Shown here in pieces: positions 17,524 through 25,939 of a stretch of 64,000 bases of DNA. The stretch is from Pseudomonas fluorescens (GTDB taxonomy: Bacteria > Pseudomonadota > Gammaproteobacteria > Pseudomonadales > Pseudomonadaceae), in the NCBI RefSeq assembly GCF_902497855.1, contig NZ_CABVHU010000020.1:1-64000 (forward strand), read 5' to 3'. Made by a program: the position numbers and the translations under genes. Each line of letters begins with the position of its first letter. The stretch's first letter is position 1. The notes under the pieces are model-generated. The model ran no database searches. It saw only the letters and a list, made by a program, of their open reading frames with translations, and was not told where the DNA came from.

Positions 17524-19122
17524 TCACTCGGGCAGCCCGGCCAGCCGCAATCCCTCCGCGAACCGTCCGAGATCCTCCGGCCGTTGGATGGGCAGCCAGT
17601 CTTTGAGATTGCAGACGCGCAAAGACGGATCCAGCTCGTTCAGGTGCTGCATCGCCTGCTTCGCTTTGTCCATTCGTCCGCTGAGCGCATAACTGGCCGC
17701 CACTATGGCCGCGGAGGCCAGCAGACTGGGCAGGTTGCCCAGGGCTTTTTCCGCCCACTGCGCAGCGAGATCGAAGCGCCCGGCGAAAAAATGCGCGAGT
17801 GCCATGCCGACCTGCATCCTGAACATTTCCGGGTCCAGCGGACTCAAGCGAACGGCATGGGTCAGATCCTTGATGGCGGCGTCTGTTTCACCGCGCAGTG
17901 CCCGCAAGATACCGCCCAGGAACCAAGCGGGGGCGAGGTTGGGATTGAGCAGGCGTGCCCTGTCGAGCAACGCAATGCCGCCATCGACATCGCCGGTGAG
18001 ATGCCCCAGCGCATGTCCGCCCCGTGTCAACGCGACCGCATCATCGCGCCCCAGCGTCACCGCCAGGCGCGCAAGCCGTGCGCCTTCGGCGGTCTCTGCA
18101 GTCCGGTCGGTCATCCAGCCATTGAGCTTGCGCCACAAGATGCACCAGGCGGCCATGCCATAGGCCGAGGCGAATTCCGGATCGAGTGCAATCGCCTGGT
18201 AGAACATCGGCAGCGCATCCGCGATGGCTTCCCGGCTGCCGCTGTGCAGTTTGGCCATGCCGCGCAGGTAATGATCGTAGGCGTCCAGGCTTTCGGTCGG
18301 CTTGCGTTTGGCGCGCTCGATTTCTGCCCGTTCCAGTTGCGGCGCGATGGCACCGACAACGCTTTGGGAGACCTGATCCTGCAATTCGAAGAGGTCGTCG
18401 AGCTGGCCTTCGAAGCGCTCCGCCCAGATATGCGTTCCGCTTGTCGCGTCGATCAGTTGCCCGGTGATGCGCACCTTGTTCCCGCTTTTGCGCACGCTGC
18501 CTTCGAGCACGTAGCGAACGCCCAGGTCCTGGCCGACGCCTTTGACGTCCACCGCCCGGCCCTTGTAGGTGAAGCTCGAATTGCGTGCGATGACGAACAG
18601 CCAGCGGATCCGCGACAGGGCGGCGATGATGTCCTCCACGACGCCGTCGGCGAAGTACTCCTGCTCCGGATCGCCGCTGAGGTTCTGGAAGGGCAGGACG
18701 GTGATCGAGGGTTTATCCGGGAGAACCAGCGTGGAGGCGGGCGTCTGCCTCGTGATAGCGGGCGAGGGCAGGTCGATGTCAGGTGGGCGTGACTCTGCGC
18801 TGATGTCGAGCTTGATCTGACCGACGAACCTGTAACCCTTGCGAGGAACCGTGCGCACCAGGCGCTGTTCCTCACCGGTATCACCGATGGCCTTGCGCAC
18901 CGCATTGATATGACTGGTGATCGTCGATTCCGAGACGATTCGACCGCTCCACACCGCCTGGAGCAAGTCGTCCTTGCTGACGACGCGATCGGGGTTGTTG
19001 ACGAACAGCAGCAAAAGGTCGAAGACCTGCGGCCCGACGGCCACGATGTCCCCGCGCAAGGTCAGTTCCCGGCGATCCTGATCGAGCACGAAGTCTTCAA
19101 ACGCAAATTGCAAGGCAAGCAT
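17524..19122 (-). CDS. CadC-like regulator: OmpR-type winged helix plus TPR sensor domain
   Basis: The 532-residue protein begins with a trans_reg_C (OmpR/PhoB) DNA-binding domain: VVGPQ-type wing, GRIVSESTITSHINAVRKAI and the signature VPRKGYRFVG (about residues 75-105). A middle domain shared with proteins often misnamed adenylate cyclases follows (SITVLPFQNLSGDPEQEYFA, GVRYVLEGSVRKSG). Tetratricopeptide-like repeats fill residues 270-520. No transmembrane helix is evident between the parts, unlike CadC. The ATG at 19122 follows CGGGG. It diverges from the NmrA-type reductase gene across 240 bases and probably controls it and the cupin gene (inference). Confidence 0.85.
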   Translation of the reverse strand: MLALQFAFEDFVLDQDRRELTLRGDIVAVGPQVFDLLLLFVNNPDRVVSKDDLLQAVWSGRIVSESTITSHINAVRKAIGDTGEEQRLVRTVPRKGYRFVGQIKLDISAESRPPDIDLPSPAITRQTPASTLVLPDKPSITVLPFQNLSGDPEQEYFADGVVEDIIAALSRIRWLFVIARNSSFTYKGRAVDVKGVGQDLGVRYVLEGSVRKSGNKVRITGQLIDATSGTHIWAERFEGQLDDLFELQDQVSQSVVGAIAPQLERAEIERAKRKPTESLDAYDHYLRGMAKLHSGSREAIADALPMFYQAIALDPEFASAYGMAAWCILWRKLNGWMTDRTAETAEGARLARLAVTLGRDDAVALTRGGHALGHLTGDVDGGIALLDRARLLNPNLAPAWFLGGILRALRGETDAAIKDLTHAVRLSPLDPEMFRMQVGMALAHFFAGRFDLAAQWAEKALGNLPSLLASAAIVAASYALSGRMDKAKQAMQHLNELDPSLRVCNLKDWLPIQRPEDLGRFAEGLRLAGLPE

Positions 19123-19362
19123 CCCCGGCGAAGCGCCCTCAACTCCGTGTCCCAGGCGACTGACGATTAATAATTGACGCTGATCATACGGCAGCTCGAC
19201 AGCTGCTGCACCGTCCGCGCCAAGGGCAGCTGGACAAACAACTGCTGCTTTGGACGTAAATCCAAGCCAAACCCAAGCCCGGCGCAAGGACTTGCCTCGC
19301 AGGCGCAGGCAATCTCTACCTACACCGACGCAATCGTTGCAGTCGACACGTGGAGAACAGCC

Positions 19363-20115
19363 ATGAAGATCGTTGTCATCGGAGGCTCCGGCCTCATCGG
19401 ATCGAAACTTGTAGACACCCTTCGCGAGCGCGGCCATGACGTGCTCGCCGCCAGCCCCAGCACGGGCGTGAACAGCATCACCCGCGAAGGCTTGGCCGAA
19501 GCGATGGATGGTACCGATGTGGTGGTCGACGTGGCGAACGCACCGTCGTGGGAGGACCAGGCCGTGCTCGATTTCTTCGAAACCTCGAGCCGAAACCTGC
19601 TGGCGGCCGAAGCGGCGGCCGGTGTTCGTCATCACGTTGCCCTGTCGATTGTCGGCAGCGAACGGCTGCCCGAGGCCGGTTATTTCCGGGCCAAGGTCGC
19701 GCAGGAGAGCCTTATCAAGGCGTCCGGCATTCCTTACACCCTGTTGCGTGCCACGCAGTTCTTCGAGTTTGTCGACGGCATTGTCCAGTCGTTCGCCGTC
19801 GGCGAGGAGATTCACGTTTCGCCGGCGCTGATCCAGCCGATCGCGTCCGACGACGTGGTGGCGGCGCTGGCCGATGTCGTGCTGGCAGCACCGGTCAATG
19901 GCACGGTCGAAGTCGGGGGGCCCGAAGCCATGCCGATCGACGACCTGGCCAGGCGCTTTCTGCAGCTGACCCAGGACAACCGCAAGGTCGTGCCGGACGT
20001 GAACGCGCGTTACTTCGGCGCCGTGCTCGACGATCAATCGCTGACCGCCGGCAAAAATGCGCGGCTGGGAGCAATCCGCTTCGAAGACTGGTTCGCTCAG
20101 TCGGCGACCCGGTAA
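19363..20115 (+). CDS. NAD(P)-binding NmrA/atypical SDR family protein
   Basis: The 250-residue protein has the Rossmann start MKIVVIGGSGLIGSKLVDTL and the atypical short-chain dehydrogenase layout (DVVVDVANAPS, ALSIVGSERLP, YFRAKVAQE with Tyr and Lys, YTLLRATQFFEF). These proteins act as NAD(P)H-dependent reductases or redox sensors; the substrate is unknown. The ATG is preceded by GGAGAACAGCC. A secreted cupin follows 41 bases later on the same strand, and the winged-helix/TPR regulator diverges from it, which suggests a small regulated unit. Confidence 0.87.
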   Translation: MKIVVIGGSGLIGSKLVDTLRERGHDVLAASPSTGVNSITREGLAEAMDGTDVVVDVANAPSWEDQAVLDFFETSSRNLLAAEAAAGVRHHVALSIVGSERLPEAGYFRAKVAQESLIKASGIPYTLLRATQFFEFVDGIVQSFAVGEEIHVSPALIQPIASDDVVAALADVVLAAPVNGTVEVGGPEAMPIDDLARRFLQLTQDNRKVVPDVNARYFGAVLDDQSLTAGKNARLGAIRFEDWFAQSATR

Positions 20116-20156
20116 CGACGCGCGCCATCACCCCTCATCCACGAAGGAGCCATGTC

Positions 20157-20570
20157 ATGGTGACTCGATTTGTATTAGCCGCTGCCTTCGCAGCGCTCTC
20201 GATCAGCGCGGTGTCGGCCGCTGAGCCGCCCGCAGGCAAGGTGACGGTGGTATTCGACCGTCCGATTCCCAATATTCCTGGCAAGAGCCTGAAAGGCGTG
20301 CTGGTCGAATATGGGCCGGGCGCCGCTTCGCCGTCCCATACCCATCCTAAAACCGCCTTCATCTATGCAACGGTCCTGGAGGGCTCGTTTCGCATCAAAG
20401 TCAAAGGCGAGCCGGAAAAGATCTACAAGGTCGGCGAAAACTTCGTCGAGGAGCCGGGCTCCGTGCACGAAGTCAGCGCCAACGCCAGCGACACCGAACC
20501 TGCGCGCCTGTTGGCTGTGTTCGTCCTCGATACCGATAAAACGCCGCTGGTTACACCGATCAAAAAGTGA
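20157..20570 (+). CDS. Exported cupin-domain protein
   Basis: The 137-residue product has a signal peptide (cleavage near VSAAEPP, residue 22) and a single cupin domain. Metal-binding motif one is SHTHPKTAFIYATVLEGSF, and motif two is EEPGSVHEVS. Function beyond a small beta-barrel enzyme or binding protein cannot be read. GAAGGAG lies eight bases before the ATG at 20157; an ATG five bases earlier is out of frame. It follows the NmrA-like gene and is probably cotranscribed. Confidence 0.87.
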   Translation: MVTRFVLAAAFAALSISAVSAAEPPAGKVTVVFDRPIPNIPGKSLKGVLVEYGPGAASPSHTHPKTAFIYATVLEGSFRIKVKGEPEKIYKVGENFVEEPGSVHEVSANASDTEPARLLAVFVLDTDKTPLVTPIKK

Positions 20571-20666
20571 GCCGATCCCGCGCTCACGAACGCTCGACAG
20601 CCGGGCGGCAGGTCACTGCCGCTCCGTGGTTGCTGTAGTTCCAGGCATTGAACAGGAAATGAAAAA

Positions 20667-21020
20667 ATGAACTCGCTCCAGGACAACGGCTATGTCACGG
20701 CACTGGAGGTCGAGGACAACCAGACCGTGCGCGCAGGTAATGTGCTGTTCCGGATCGATGACCGCGACTATCGCGCCAAACAACGGCTGACCGCCACCGC
20801 GGCGATGCTGGCGGGGAAGGGCATGGATCAGGCCGCCGCTGCACGGGCGGCGACCAGCCTGCTGGGCAAGGCGGTGTCGGGGCAGGCCACGGTGATTGCC
20901 TTCGACAGCGCTTTTTTCGCCGTGGCCCTGCTGTTCGTCTTCGCCGCGCCCATGCTGGTCGCCATCAAGATTGGCCTGGGGCGATATGCGAAAGCGCACG
21001 CGACGCACACCGTGGCATGA
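20667..21020 (+). pseudogene. EmrA-EmrB chimera left by a large deletion
   Basis: The first third (GYVTALEVEDNQTVRAGNVL, FRIDDRDYRAK) is a lipoyl-like segment of an EmrA/HlyD membrane-fusion protein. The remainder (GMDQAAAARAATSLLGKAV, SGQATVIAFDSAFFAVALLF, AAPMLVAIKIGLGRYAKAH) is the last part of a DHA2-type EmrB permease. The two meet near 20777-20790 in one frame, so several kilobases of an emrAB efflux operon appear to have been removed. The N-terminal membrane anchor of EmrA is also absent. The 117-residue product would have one or two membrane helices and no transport function. Confidence 0.83.
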
Positions 21021-21263
21021 GGCAGGTGTTGGATCAAGGATGACTGACTATCGCCCGACGCAGAGCGTCCTGGAACAGTCGCCTTTCCAGTCGTGATGCC
21101 GTGTGTATCCGTCTGCACGGCGCGCAACTATTGCTGGAAGTGATAGTGACCATTACGAAACATAAGTTCTGCTTTGTCGGCAATAGTTGGAAAATCGCTT
21201 GCATCGAATGACGCAGTTCCGTTGCTGGATGAACCGAACCTTTTATTTTTCAGGATGAGACCG

Positions 21264-21605
21264 ATGCGCCCTTTAATCGTGCCTGCCATGGCGTTTGCCT
21301 CCTTGTTGCTTGCCGGTTGTGCCTGCGCACCGAACGATCCGACCCTGACCTTGCAGACCAACAAGACGCCTGCCCAATACGCCGACTGCGTCGTACCGAA
21401 ATTGCAGGGCAGTGCGTTGAACCCGACAGTCTCGCAGACCCAGCGCAGCTACCGGATCGTGGTGCCGAGCAAAGTCTCGGCGGACAACGTGCTGGAAGCC
21501 TACAAGGCCGGGAGCGGCGGCAAGGTGTTCATCTACGAGCGGCATTTGCTGGCCACGAACTTCCTGCCTTCAAGTTTTGAGCGCGCCGCACAGGATTGCA
21601 TCTGA
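21264..21605 (+). CDS. Small lipoprotein of unknown function
   Basis: The 113-residue protein has a lipoprotein signal (MRPLIVPAMAFASLLLAGC), with the lipobox Cys at residue 19 followed by AC. The mature part is a short soluble domain (YADCVVPKLQGS, SYRIVVPSKVSADNVLEAYK, VFIYERHLL) with two further Cys that could form a disulfide. Similar small lipoproteins occur across Pseudomonas without known role. AGGA lies nine bases before the ATG at 21264. It ends before a strong terminator. Confidence 0.75.
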   Translation: MRPLIVPAMAFASLLLAGCACAPNDPTLTLQTNKTPAQYADCVVPKLQGSALNPTVSQTQRSYRIVVPSKVSADNVLEAYKAGSGGKVFIYERHLLATNFLPSSFERAAQDCI

Positions 21606-21665
21606 CCCCGGAACGTAAAGGCTTTTCAACGAGCTCCTTTGGTTGGCCGCAACCAACCAATCCTT

Positions 21666-21700
21666 GCCCCGCACCGCATTCGGTGGCGGGGCTTTTTTTT
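21666..21700 (+). terminator. Rho-independent terminator after the lipoprotein gene
   Basis: GCCCCGCACCG pairs with CGGTGGCGGGGC across a short loop (one mismatch/bulge) and is followed by eight T at 21693-21700. It lies between the lipoprotein gene and the convergent Gfa gene. Confidence 0.9.
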
Positions 21701-21709
21701 GCCTGCGAA

Positions 21710-22288
21710 TCAGGCGGCGGGGAGCAGGCCTTTCTGTTTGGCGACATGGGTCGCCAGTGCGTCCATCAAGTCTGGCGACAGGCAGTCATAGGGCTCCAGG
21801 CCGATCGAGCGCAGGCGCTCACGGATGGCCTTCATTTGCGCTGGCGGCGTGCCGGTTTCGATGATGGAGGACACGAACGCTGCGAAGCCCGGCGTCGCCC
21901 ATCCGCTTTGGGGAGAGAGCTCGGTGTGGACGAAGTCAAGGCCATAAAACCCATGGTCCTTGTTTTCGATGCGCCCAAAGAGATGGGCGTGGCACTGCTT
22001 GCAGGCGTGCCGCTGGATGGTGGCGGTTTCGTCGACAATTTCCAGTTTTTCACCGTGGGCCGTGACGCTGACCTTATCCCGAGGGACCACGGCAACAACG
22101 GAGAAGATCGCGTTTTGCGGTTTCCAGCATTTGCTGCAGCCGCATGCGTGGTTATGCAGGGTTTGCGCGTCGATTTTTACCTCGACCTTGTCGGTCGCAC
22201 ACAGGCATTGCAGGGTGCCACCGGTGAAATTCGCGGCGGCGGGTTGGATGCCATTGTCCAGTGCAGGGTGAAGTTTCAAGGTGTTCAC
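21710..22288 (-). CDS. gfa: S-(hydroxymethyl)glutathione synthase (formaldehyde-activating enzyme)
   Basis: Gfa joins formaldehyde to glutathione for oxidation by the glutathione-dependent formaldehyde dehydrogenase. The 192-residue protein keeps both zinc sites: the CLC and CGCSKC cysteines (about residues 28-54) and CKQC (about 96-99), plus the family motifs KPQNAIFSVVAVVP and GFYGLDFVHTELS. The length is normal for the family. No dehydrogenase or hydrolase partner is adjacent. It converges on the lipoprotein gene and diverges from the dctA remnant. Confidence 0.93.
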   Translation of the reverse strand: MNTLKLHPALDNGIQPAAANFTGGTLQCLCATDKVEVKIDAQTLHNHACGCSKCWKPQNAIFSVVAVVPRDKVSVTAHGEKLEIVDETATIQRHACKQCHAHLFGRIENKDHGFYGLDFVHTELSPQSGWATPGFAAFVSSIIETGTPPAQMKAIRERLRSIGLEPYDCLSPDLMDALATHVAKQKGLLPAA

Positions 22289-22447
22289 GTTGGCTTCTCC
22301 GTTTCATGGGGTCAGAAGCATCCTAGACCATCTTCGGCGATCGGGTGCGGCCGGGTTCAAGGCCTCACAGAGTGAGACCTTGCCCTCTCAACACCTTAAA
22401 CCGGTTAAAGCGCCGCCTCAGGATTACGCCCAATTGACCTTGCACTT

Positions 22448-23161
22448 TCACAACACCCGGGGCATGGCGCCGGCATGCACATTGACCCTGCATCATTGGA
22501 TGCAACTGCCATCGCCGGTTATGCCAAGGCCGCGCACGATCAAAGCGTGGTTGGTTTCCTTACCCACATTATTCCGTCCACGGTGTTCGGCGCTTTTACC
22601 GAGGGTGACATCCTGCAGGTGTTATTTATCTCGGTCTTATTCGCCTTCGCCTTGCAGTTGATGGGCGATCTGGGTAAGCCCCTGTTGAACATCATCGATC
22701 TGATCGCCAACGCCTTTTTCCGGATGCTCAAGATCGTCATGTATGTCGCTCCCTTGGGCGCTTTCGGCGGGATGGCGTTTACCGTAGGCAAGTATGGCGT
22801 GGGATCGCTGGTCTCCTACGGAAATTTGCTGATCTGCTATTACGTGACACCGATTTTTATCGCTCAGGCGCTCGATATCGATGTGTCCCTCTACCATCAG
22901 GTCACTTTGCTGCTGATCTTGCTCCTGACTTCGAAGGGCGCCGCCAGTGTCACGGGAGGAGCGTTCATCACGCTTGCCGCAACATTGGGGTCGATGGACG
23001 TTATTCCCGCGGCAGGGCTGGTGTTGGTGCTTGGGGTCTATCGTTTCATCTCTGAAGGCGGTGCGCTGATCAACGTCATCGGCAATGGCGTAGCAACCAT
23101 CTTCATCGCTCGTTGGGACGGGGCTTTGGATCGCGAGCAGCTCCAACGGGAGTTAGGGTAA
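22448..23161 (+). pseudogene. dctA: C4-dicarboxylate transporter remnant (N-terminal and internal deletions)
   Basis: From about PGHGAGMHIDPASLDATAIA onward the frame matches DctA, with GFLTHIIPSTVFGAFTEGDI and AFFRMLKIVMYVAPLGAFG. The protein then jumps near 22848 from NLLICYYVT to IFIAQALDIDV, leaving out the re-entrant loop with the serine motif and nearby helices. The end keeps LLLILLLTSKGAASVTGG and INVIGNGVATIFIARW, but RFISEGGALIN differs from the conserved RFMSEARALTN. The first roughly 130 residues of DctA are also gone. It is therefore a decayed transporter gene whose frame survives from about 22475. Confidence 0.83.
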
Positions 23162-23241
23162 AAGAGTTGTGTTCTGCAGCCGCTGCTTCATGGGCGCCAC
23201 GCACGCTTCCGTTGCAGCAGCTGTAGAGCGCTACATCAAAC

Positions 23242-24657
23242 TCAGCTGTACTGACTTGTCGATCCAGAAGCGGGTTTGGGCTTCCAGGTGTGGGTCAGCT
23301 GATAGGCAATTGCCAACCATATGAACCAGCCCGGCATGACCATCAAGGCAATACGGGTGTCAGGTCTTAATGCCAGCAAACAGAGAACAAAGCCCAGGAA
23401 CGCCAAAGAGAACCAGGCCATCGGCACGCCGCCAGGCATCTTGTAGGCCGATTGCGCATGCAGGTCGGGCCGGCTTCTGCGATACGCAATGTACGATGCG
23501 AGGATGGTCGACCACGTGAAAATCACCAGGATCGCCGACACGGTAGAGACAATGGTGAACGCTGTCATGACTTCCGGAACGATGAACAGCAACAGTACGC
23601 CCACCAGCATCAACACTGTGGTGAACGCCAGGCTCAGCAGGGGCACGCTACTGCTCGACAGGCGTCGAAAAACCCCTGGCGCATTGTCCTGGTTCGCCAG
23701 CCCGAACAACATGCGGCTGGATGAAAATACGCCGCTGTTGGCCGAAGAGGCGGCAGACGTCAACACCACGAAGTTGACGATGCCGGCTGCTGCGGGAAAC
23801 CCGGCCACCAGAAACAGTTCGACGAAGGGGCTCTTGTTGGGCGAAACCTGTTGCCAGGACGTCACTGCAATAATGCAGGCCAGTGCCAGCACATAAAACA
23901 GGATGATTCTCAGCGGAATCGAGTTGATGGCTTTAGGCAGGGTCTTCTCTGGGGAGCGGGTTTCCGCGGCTGCGATGCCGATCAGTTCGGTGCCGGCAAA
24001 TGAGAAAATGGCCATCTGGAAACCGGCGAAGAAACCGAACAAGCCGTTGGGAAAGGTTGCCTGTTTGTCCAGCAGGTGGCTCAGGGATGCCGTGACTCCA
24101 TTGGGAGAGACAAAGGAGCTGGCAATCAGCACCATGCTGACACCGATCAGAGTGACGACGGCAATGATCTTGATGATCGCGAACCAGAACTCCACTTCAC
24201 CGAAAAGCCTGACGGTCAGCACGTTCAAGGCAAACAGCGTCATTAGCATACCGATGGCGGGTATCCAGGCGGGTACATCGGGGAACCAGTATTGAAAGAA
24301 GCCGCCGACCACCACGGCATCGCCTACCACCGCGACGCTCCAACTCAGCCAGTACGACCAGCCGAGGAAGAATGCCGCTCGCGGGCCCAGGTAGGTACCG
24401 GCAAAATCCGCGAAGCTTTTGAAGTTCAAGTTGGAGAGCAACAGTTCGCCCATGGCGCGCATGACGAAGTAGACGAACATCCCGATGATCATATAAATGA
24501 GGATGATCGAGGTGCCGGAGAGGGCAATGATCTTCCCGGAACCCATGAACAGGCCTGTACCGATGGCACCTCCCATGGCCATTAACTGAATGTGACGATT
24601 GCTGAGCGTGCGCTGCAGCGCGGGCTGTTCAACCCGTTCGGACGGAGTCGATTCCAT
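23242..24657 (-). CDS. Amino-acid permease of the APC family (CycA/GabP-like)
   Basis: The 471-residue inner-membrane permease has twelve helices and the amino-acid transporter signature: MAMGGAIGTGLFMGSGKIIA in helix 1, FFAGFQMAIFSFAGTELIGI in helix 6 and the ETRSPEKTLPKAINSIPLRI loop. It most resembles the D-serine/D-alanine/glycine (CycA) and 4-aminobutyrate permease group; the exact substrate is open. It reads leftward, upstream of nothing else, and follows ornithine cyclodeaminase by 176 bases on the same strand. Uptake of ornithine-, GABA- or polyamine-related compounds is therefore plausible (inference). Confidence 0.88.
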   Translation of the reverse strand: MESTPSERVEQPALQRTLSNRHIQLMAMGGAIGTGLFMGSGKIIALSGTSIILIYMIIGMFVYFVMRAMGELLLSNLNFKSFADFAGTYLGPRAAFFLGWSYWLSWSVAVVGDAVVVGGFFQYWFPDVPAWIPAIGMLMTLFALNVLTVRLFGEVEFWFAIIKIIAVVTLIGVSMVLIASSFVSPNGVTASLSHLLDKQATFPNGLFGFFAGFQMAIFSFAGTELIGIAAAETRSPEKTLPKAINSIPLRIILFYVLALACIIAVTSWQQVSPNKSPFVELFLVAGFPAAAGIVNFVVLTSAASSANSGVFSSSRMLFGLANQDNAPGVFRRLSSSSVPLLSLAFTTVLMLVGVLLLFIVPEVMTAFTIVSTVSAILVIFTWSTILASYIAYRRSRPDLHAQSAYKMPGGVPMAWFSLAFLGFVLCLLALRPDTRIALMVMPGWFIWLAIAYQLTHTWKPKPASGSTSQYS

Positions 24658-24833
24658 TACAAAACCTCTTGATTTTATGTTTTTTGAGTTTTGGCAGAAA
24701 GTGGCTGTCTAGCGTTCTTGTTAGAGATGCAACGGCTACTGACGGTGGTGGTTTGCGGGTGGCAGGTTTTCTCGTCCACTCACACGGTGAGTAGCCCCTT
24801 GGTACTTTGCTCAGGGGGCCTCACCTGTGGCTA

Positions 24834-25889
24834 TCAGCTCACTGTGCGCAGGCGCGAGGGGACGGTTGCTGGCTGCTGATCAAGCAGTTGGTAGAGGTTT
24901 TTTATGTTGGCGGGCGTCGGCACCAGATGGATGCGCTCACCGATGGCATGCTTGCGCGCCAGGTCGTGCATGTAGCGCAGTGACGAAAAGTCTTCCAGGG
25001 CAAAACCCACCGAATCGAAAACGGTGACCTGCGCGTCGTTCTCGCGGCCCGGGACTTCGCCCTGAACAATCCGGAAGAACTCGACGACGGGAAAGTCGGC
25101 CGCCAATTGTTGAATATCGCCTTCGATCCGGGTTTGAGGTTCAAACTCAACGATGACCCGGGCATTGCGCAGGATCTCGGCGTGCAGTTCGGTTTTCCCC
25201 GGGCAGTCACCGCCGACGGCATTGATATGCATGCCGGGTTCGATCATCTCGGGCGTCAGAATCGTTGCATAGGCCTTGTCGGCGGTGACCGTGGTGACGA
25301 TGTGTGCGCCCTTGACCGCGGCCTGTACCGAGTCGGCCACAATCACCTCGATATCCGGGAAGGTGGCCAGGTTCTGCTTTAACTTAAGTGAAGCGTCGCG
25401 ATCGATATCGAAAATGCGAATTTCCTTGATGGACAGCATTTCGTGGAAGGCGAGGGCCTGAAATTCGCTCTGGGCGCCATTGCCGATGATTGCCATAGTG
25501 CTTGCACCCGGGCGCGCCAGGGACTGCGCGACCAGGGCGGAGGTCGCGGCAGTGCGCACGGCTGTGGTCAGCGTCAGTTCACTGAGCAAGGTCGGATAGC
25601 CACTGTGGACATCGGCCAGCACACCGAAGGCCATGACTGTCAGCAAGTCCCTTTGACCGTTGTCCGGGTGACCGTTCACGTATTTGAACGAGTACTGTTG
25701 GCCATCGTCGGTCGGCATCAACTCGATCACACCCTCGGCCGAATGATTGGCGGTGCGGGGCGACTTATCAAACTGCGCCCAGCGTGAATAGTCAGTTTCG
25801 ATGTAAGCGGCCATCTCGCGGATTGCCCGGCGGATTCCCACTGTGGCGAACAGGCGTGCGGCATGATCGACATCTATAAAAAGAGTCAT
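24834..25889 (-). CDS. Ornithine cyclodeaminase
   Basis: The enzyme converts L-ornithine to L-proline and ammonia with tightly bound NAD. The 351-residue length equals that of the Pseudomonas putida enzyme. The substrate-binding Lys lies in YSFKYVNGHP, NAD binding in MAIIGNGAQSEFQALAF, and the catalytic Asp in NAVGGDCPGKTELH, which marks true ornithine cyclodeaminases as opposed to the crystallin/ketimine reductase branch. It lies 50 bases downstream of the acetylpolyamine amidohydrolase gene, on the same strand, so cotranscription is likely. The pair would send products of polyamine breakdown to proline. Confidence 0.92.
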   Translation of the reverse strand: MTLFIDVDHAARLFATVGIRRAIREMAAYIETDYSRWAQFDKSPRTANHSAEGVIELMPTDDGQQYSFKYVNGHPDNGQRDLLTVMAFGVLADVHSGYPTLLSELTLTTAVRTAATSALVAQSLARPGASTMAIIGNGAQSEFQALAFHEMLSIKEIRIFDIDRDASLKLKQNLATFPDIEVIVADSVQAAVKGAHIVTTVTADKAYATILTPEMIEPGMHINAVGGDCPGKTELHAEILRNARVIVEFEPQTRIEGDIQQLAADFPVVEFFRIVQGEVPGRENDAQVTVFDSVGFALEDFSSLRYMHDLARKHAIGERIHLVPTPANIKNLYQLLDQQPATVPSRLRTVS

Positions 25890-25939
25890 GTTTTTATTCT
25901 CCGATTCAGTAGTTGAAACGCTGCGACTCAGGGGATGAC

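Noticed and set aside
17518..18792. 424-codon plus-strand frame opposite the TPR regulator
   Set aside because: It is antisense to a gene with clear winged-helix and TPR motifs and has no recognisable domain.
21128..21364. 78-codon minus-strand frame before the lipoprotein gene
   Set aside because: It overlaps the lipoprotein start on the other strand. Its tail (ADKAELMFRNGHYHFQQ) looks faintly protein-like, but no family could be named.
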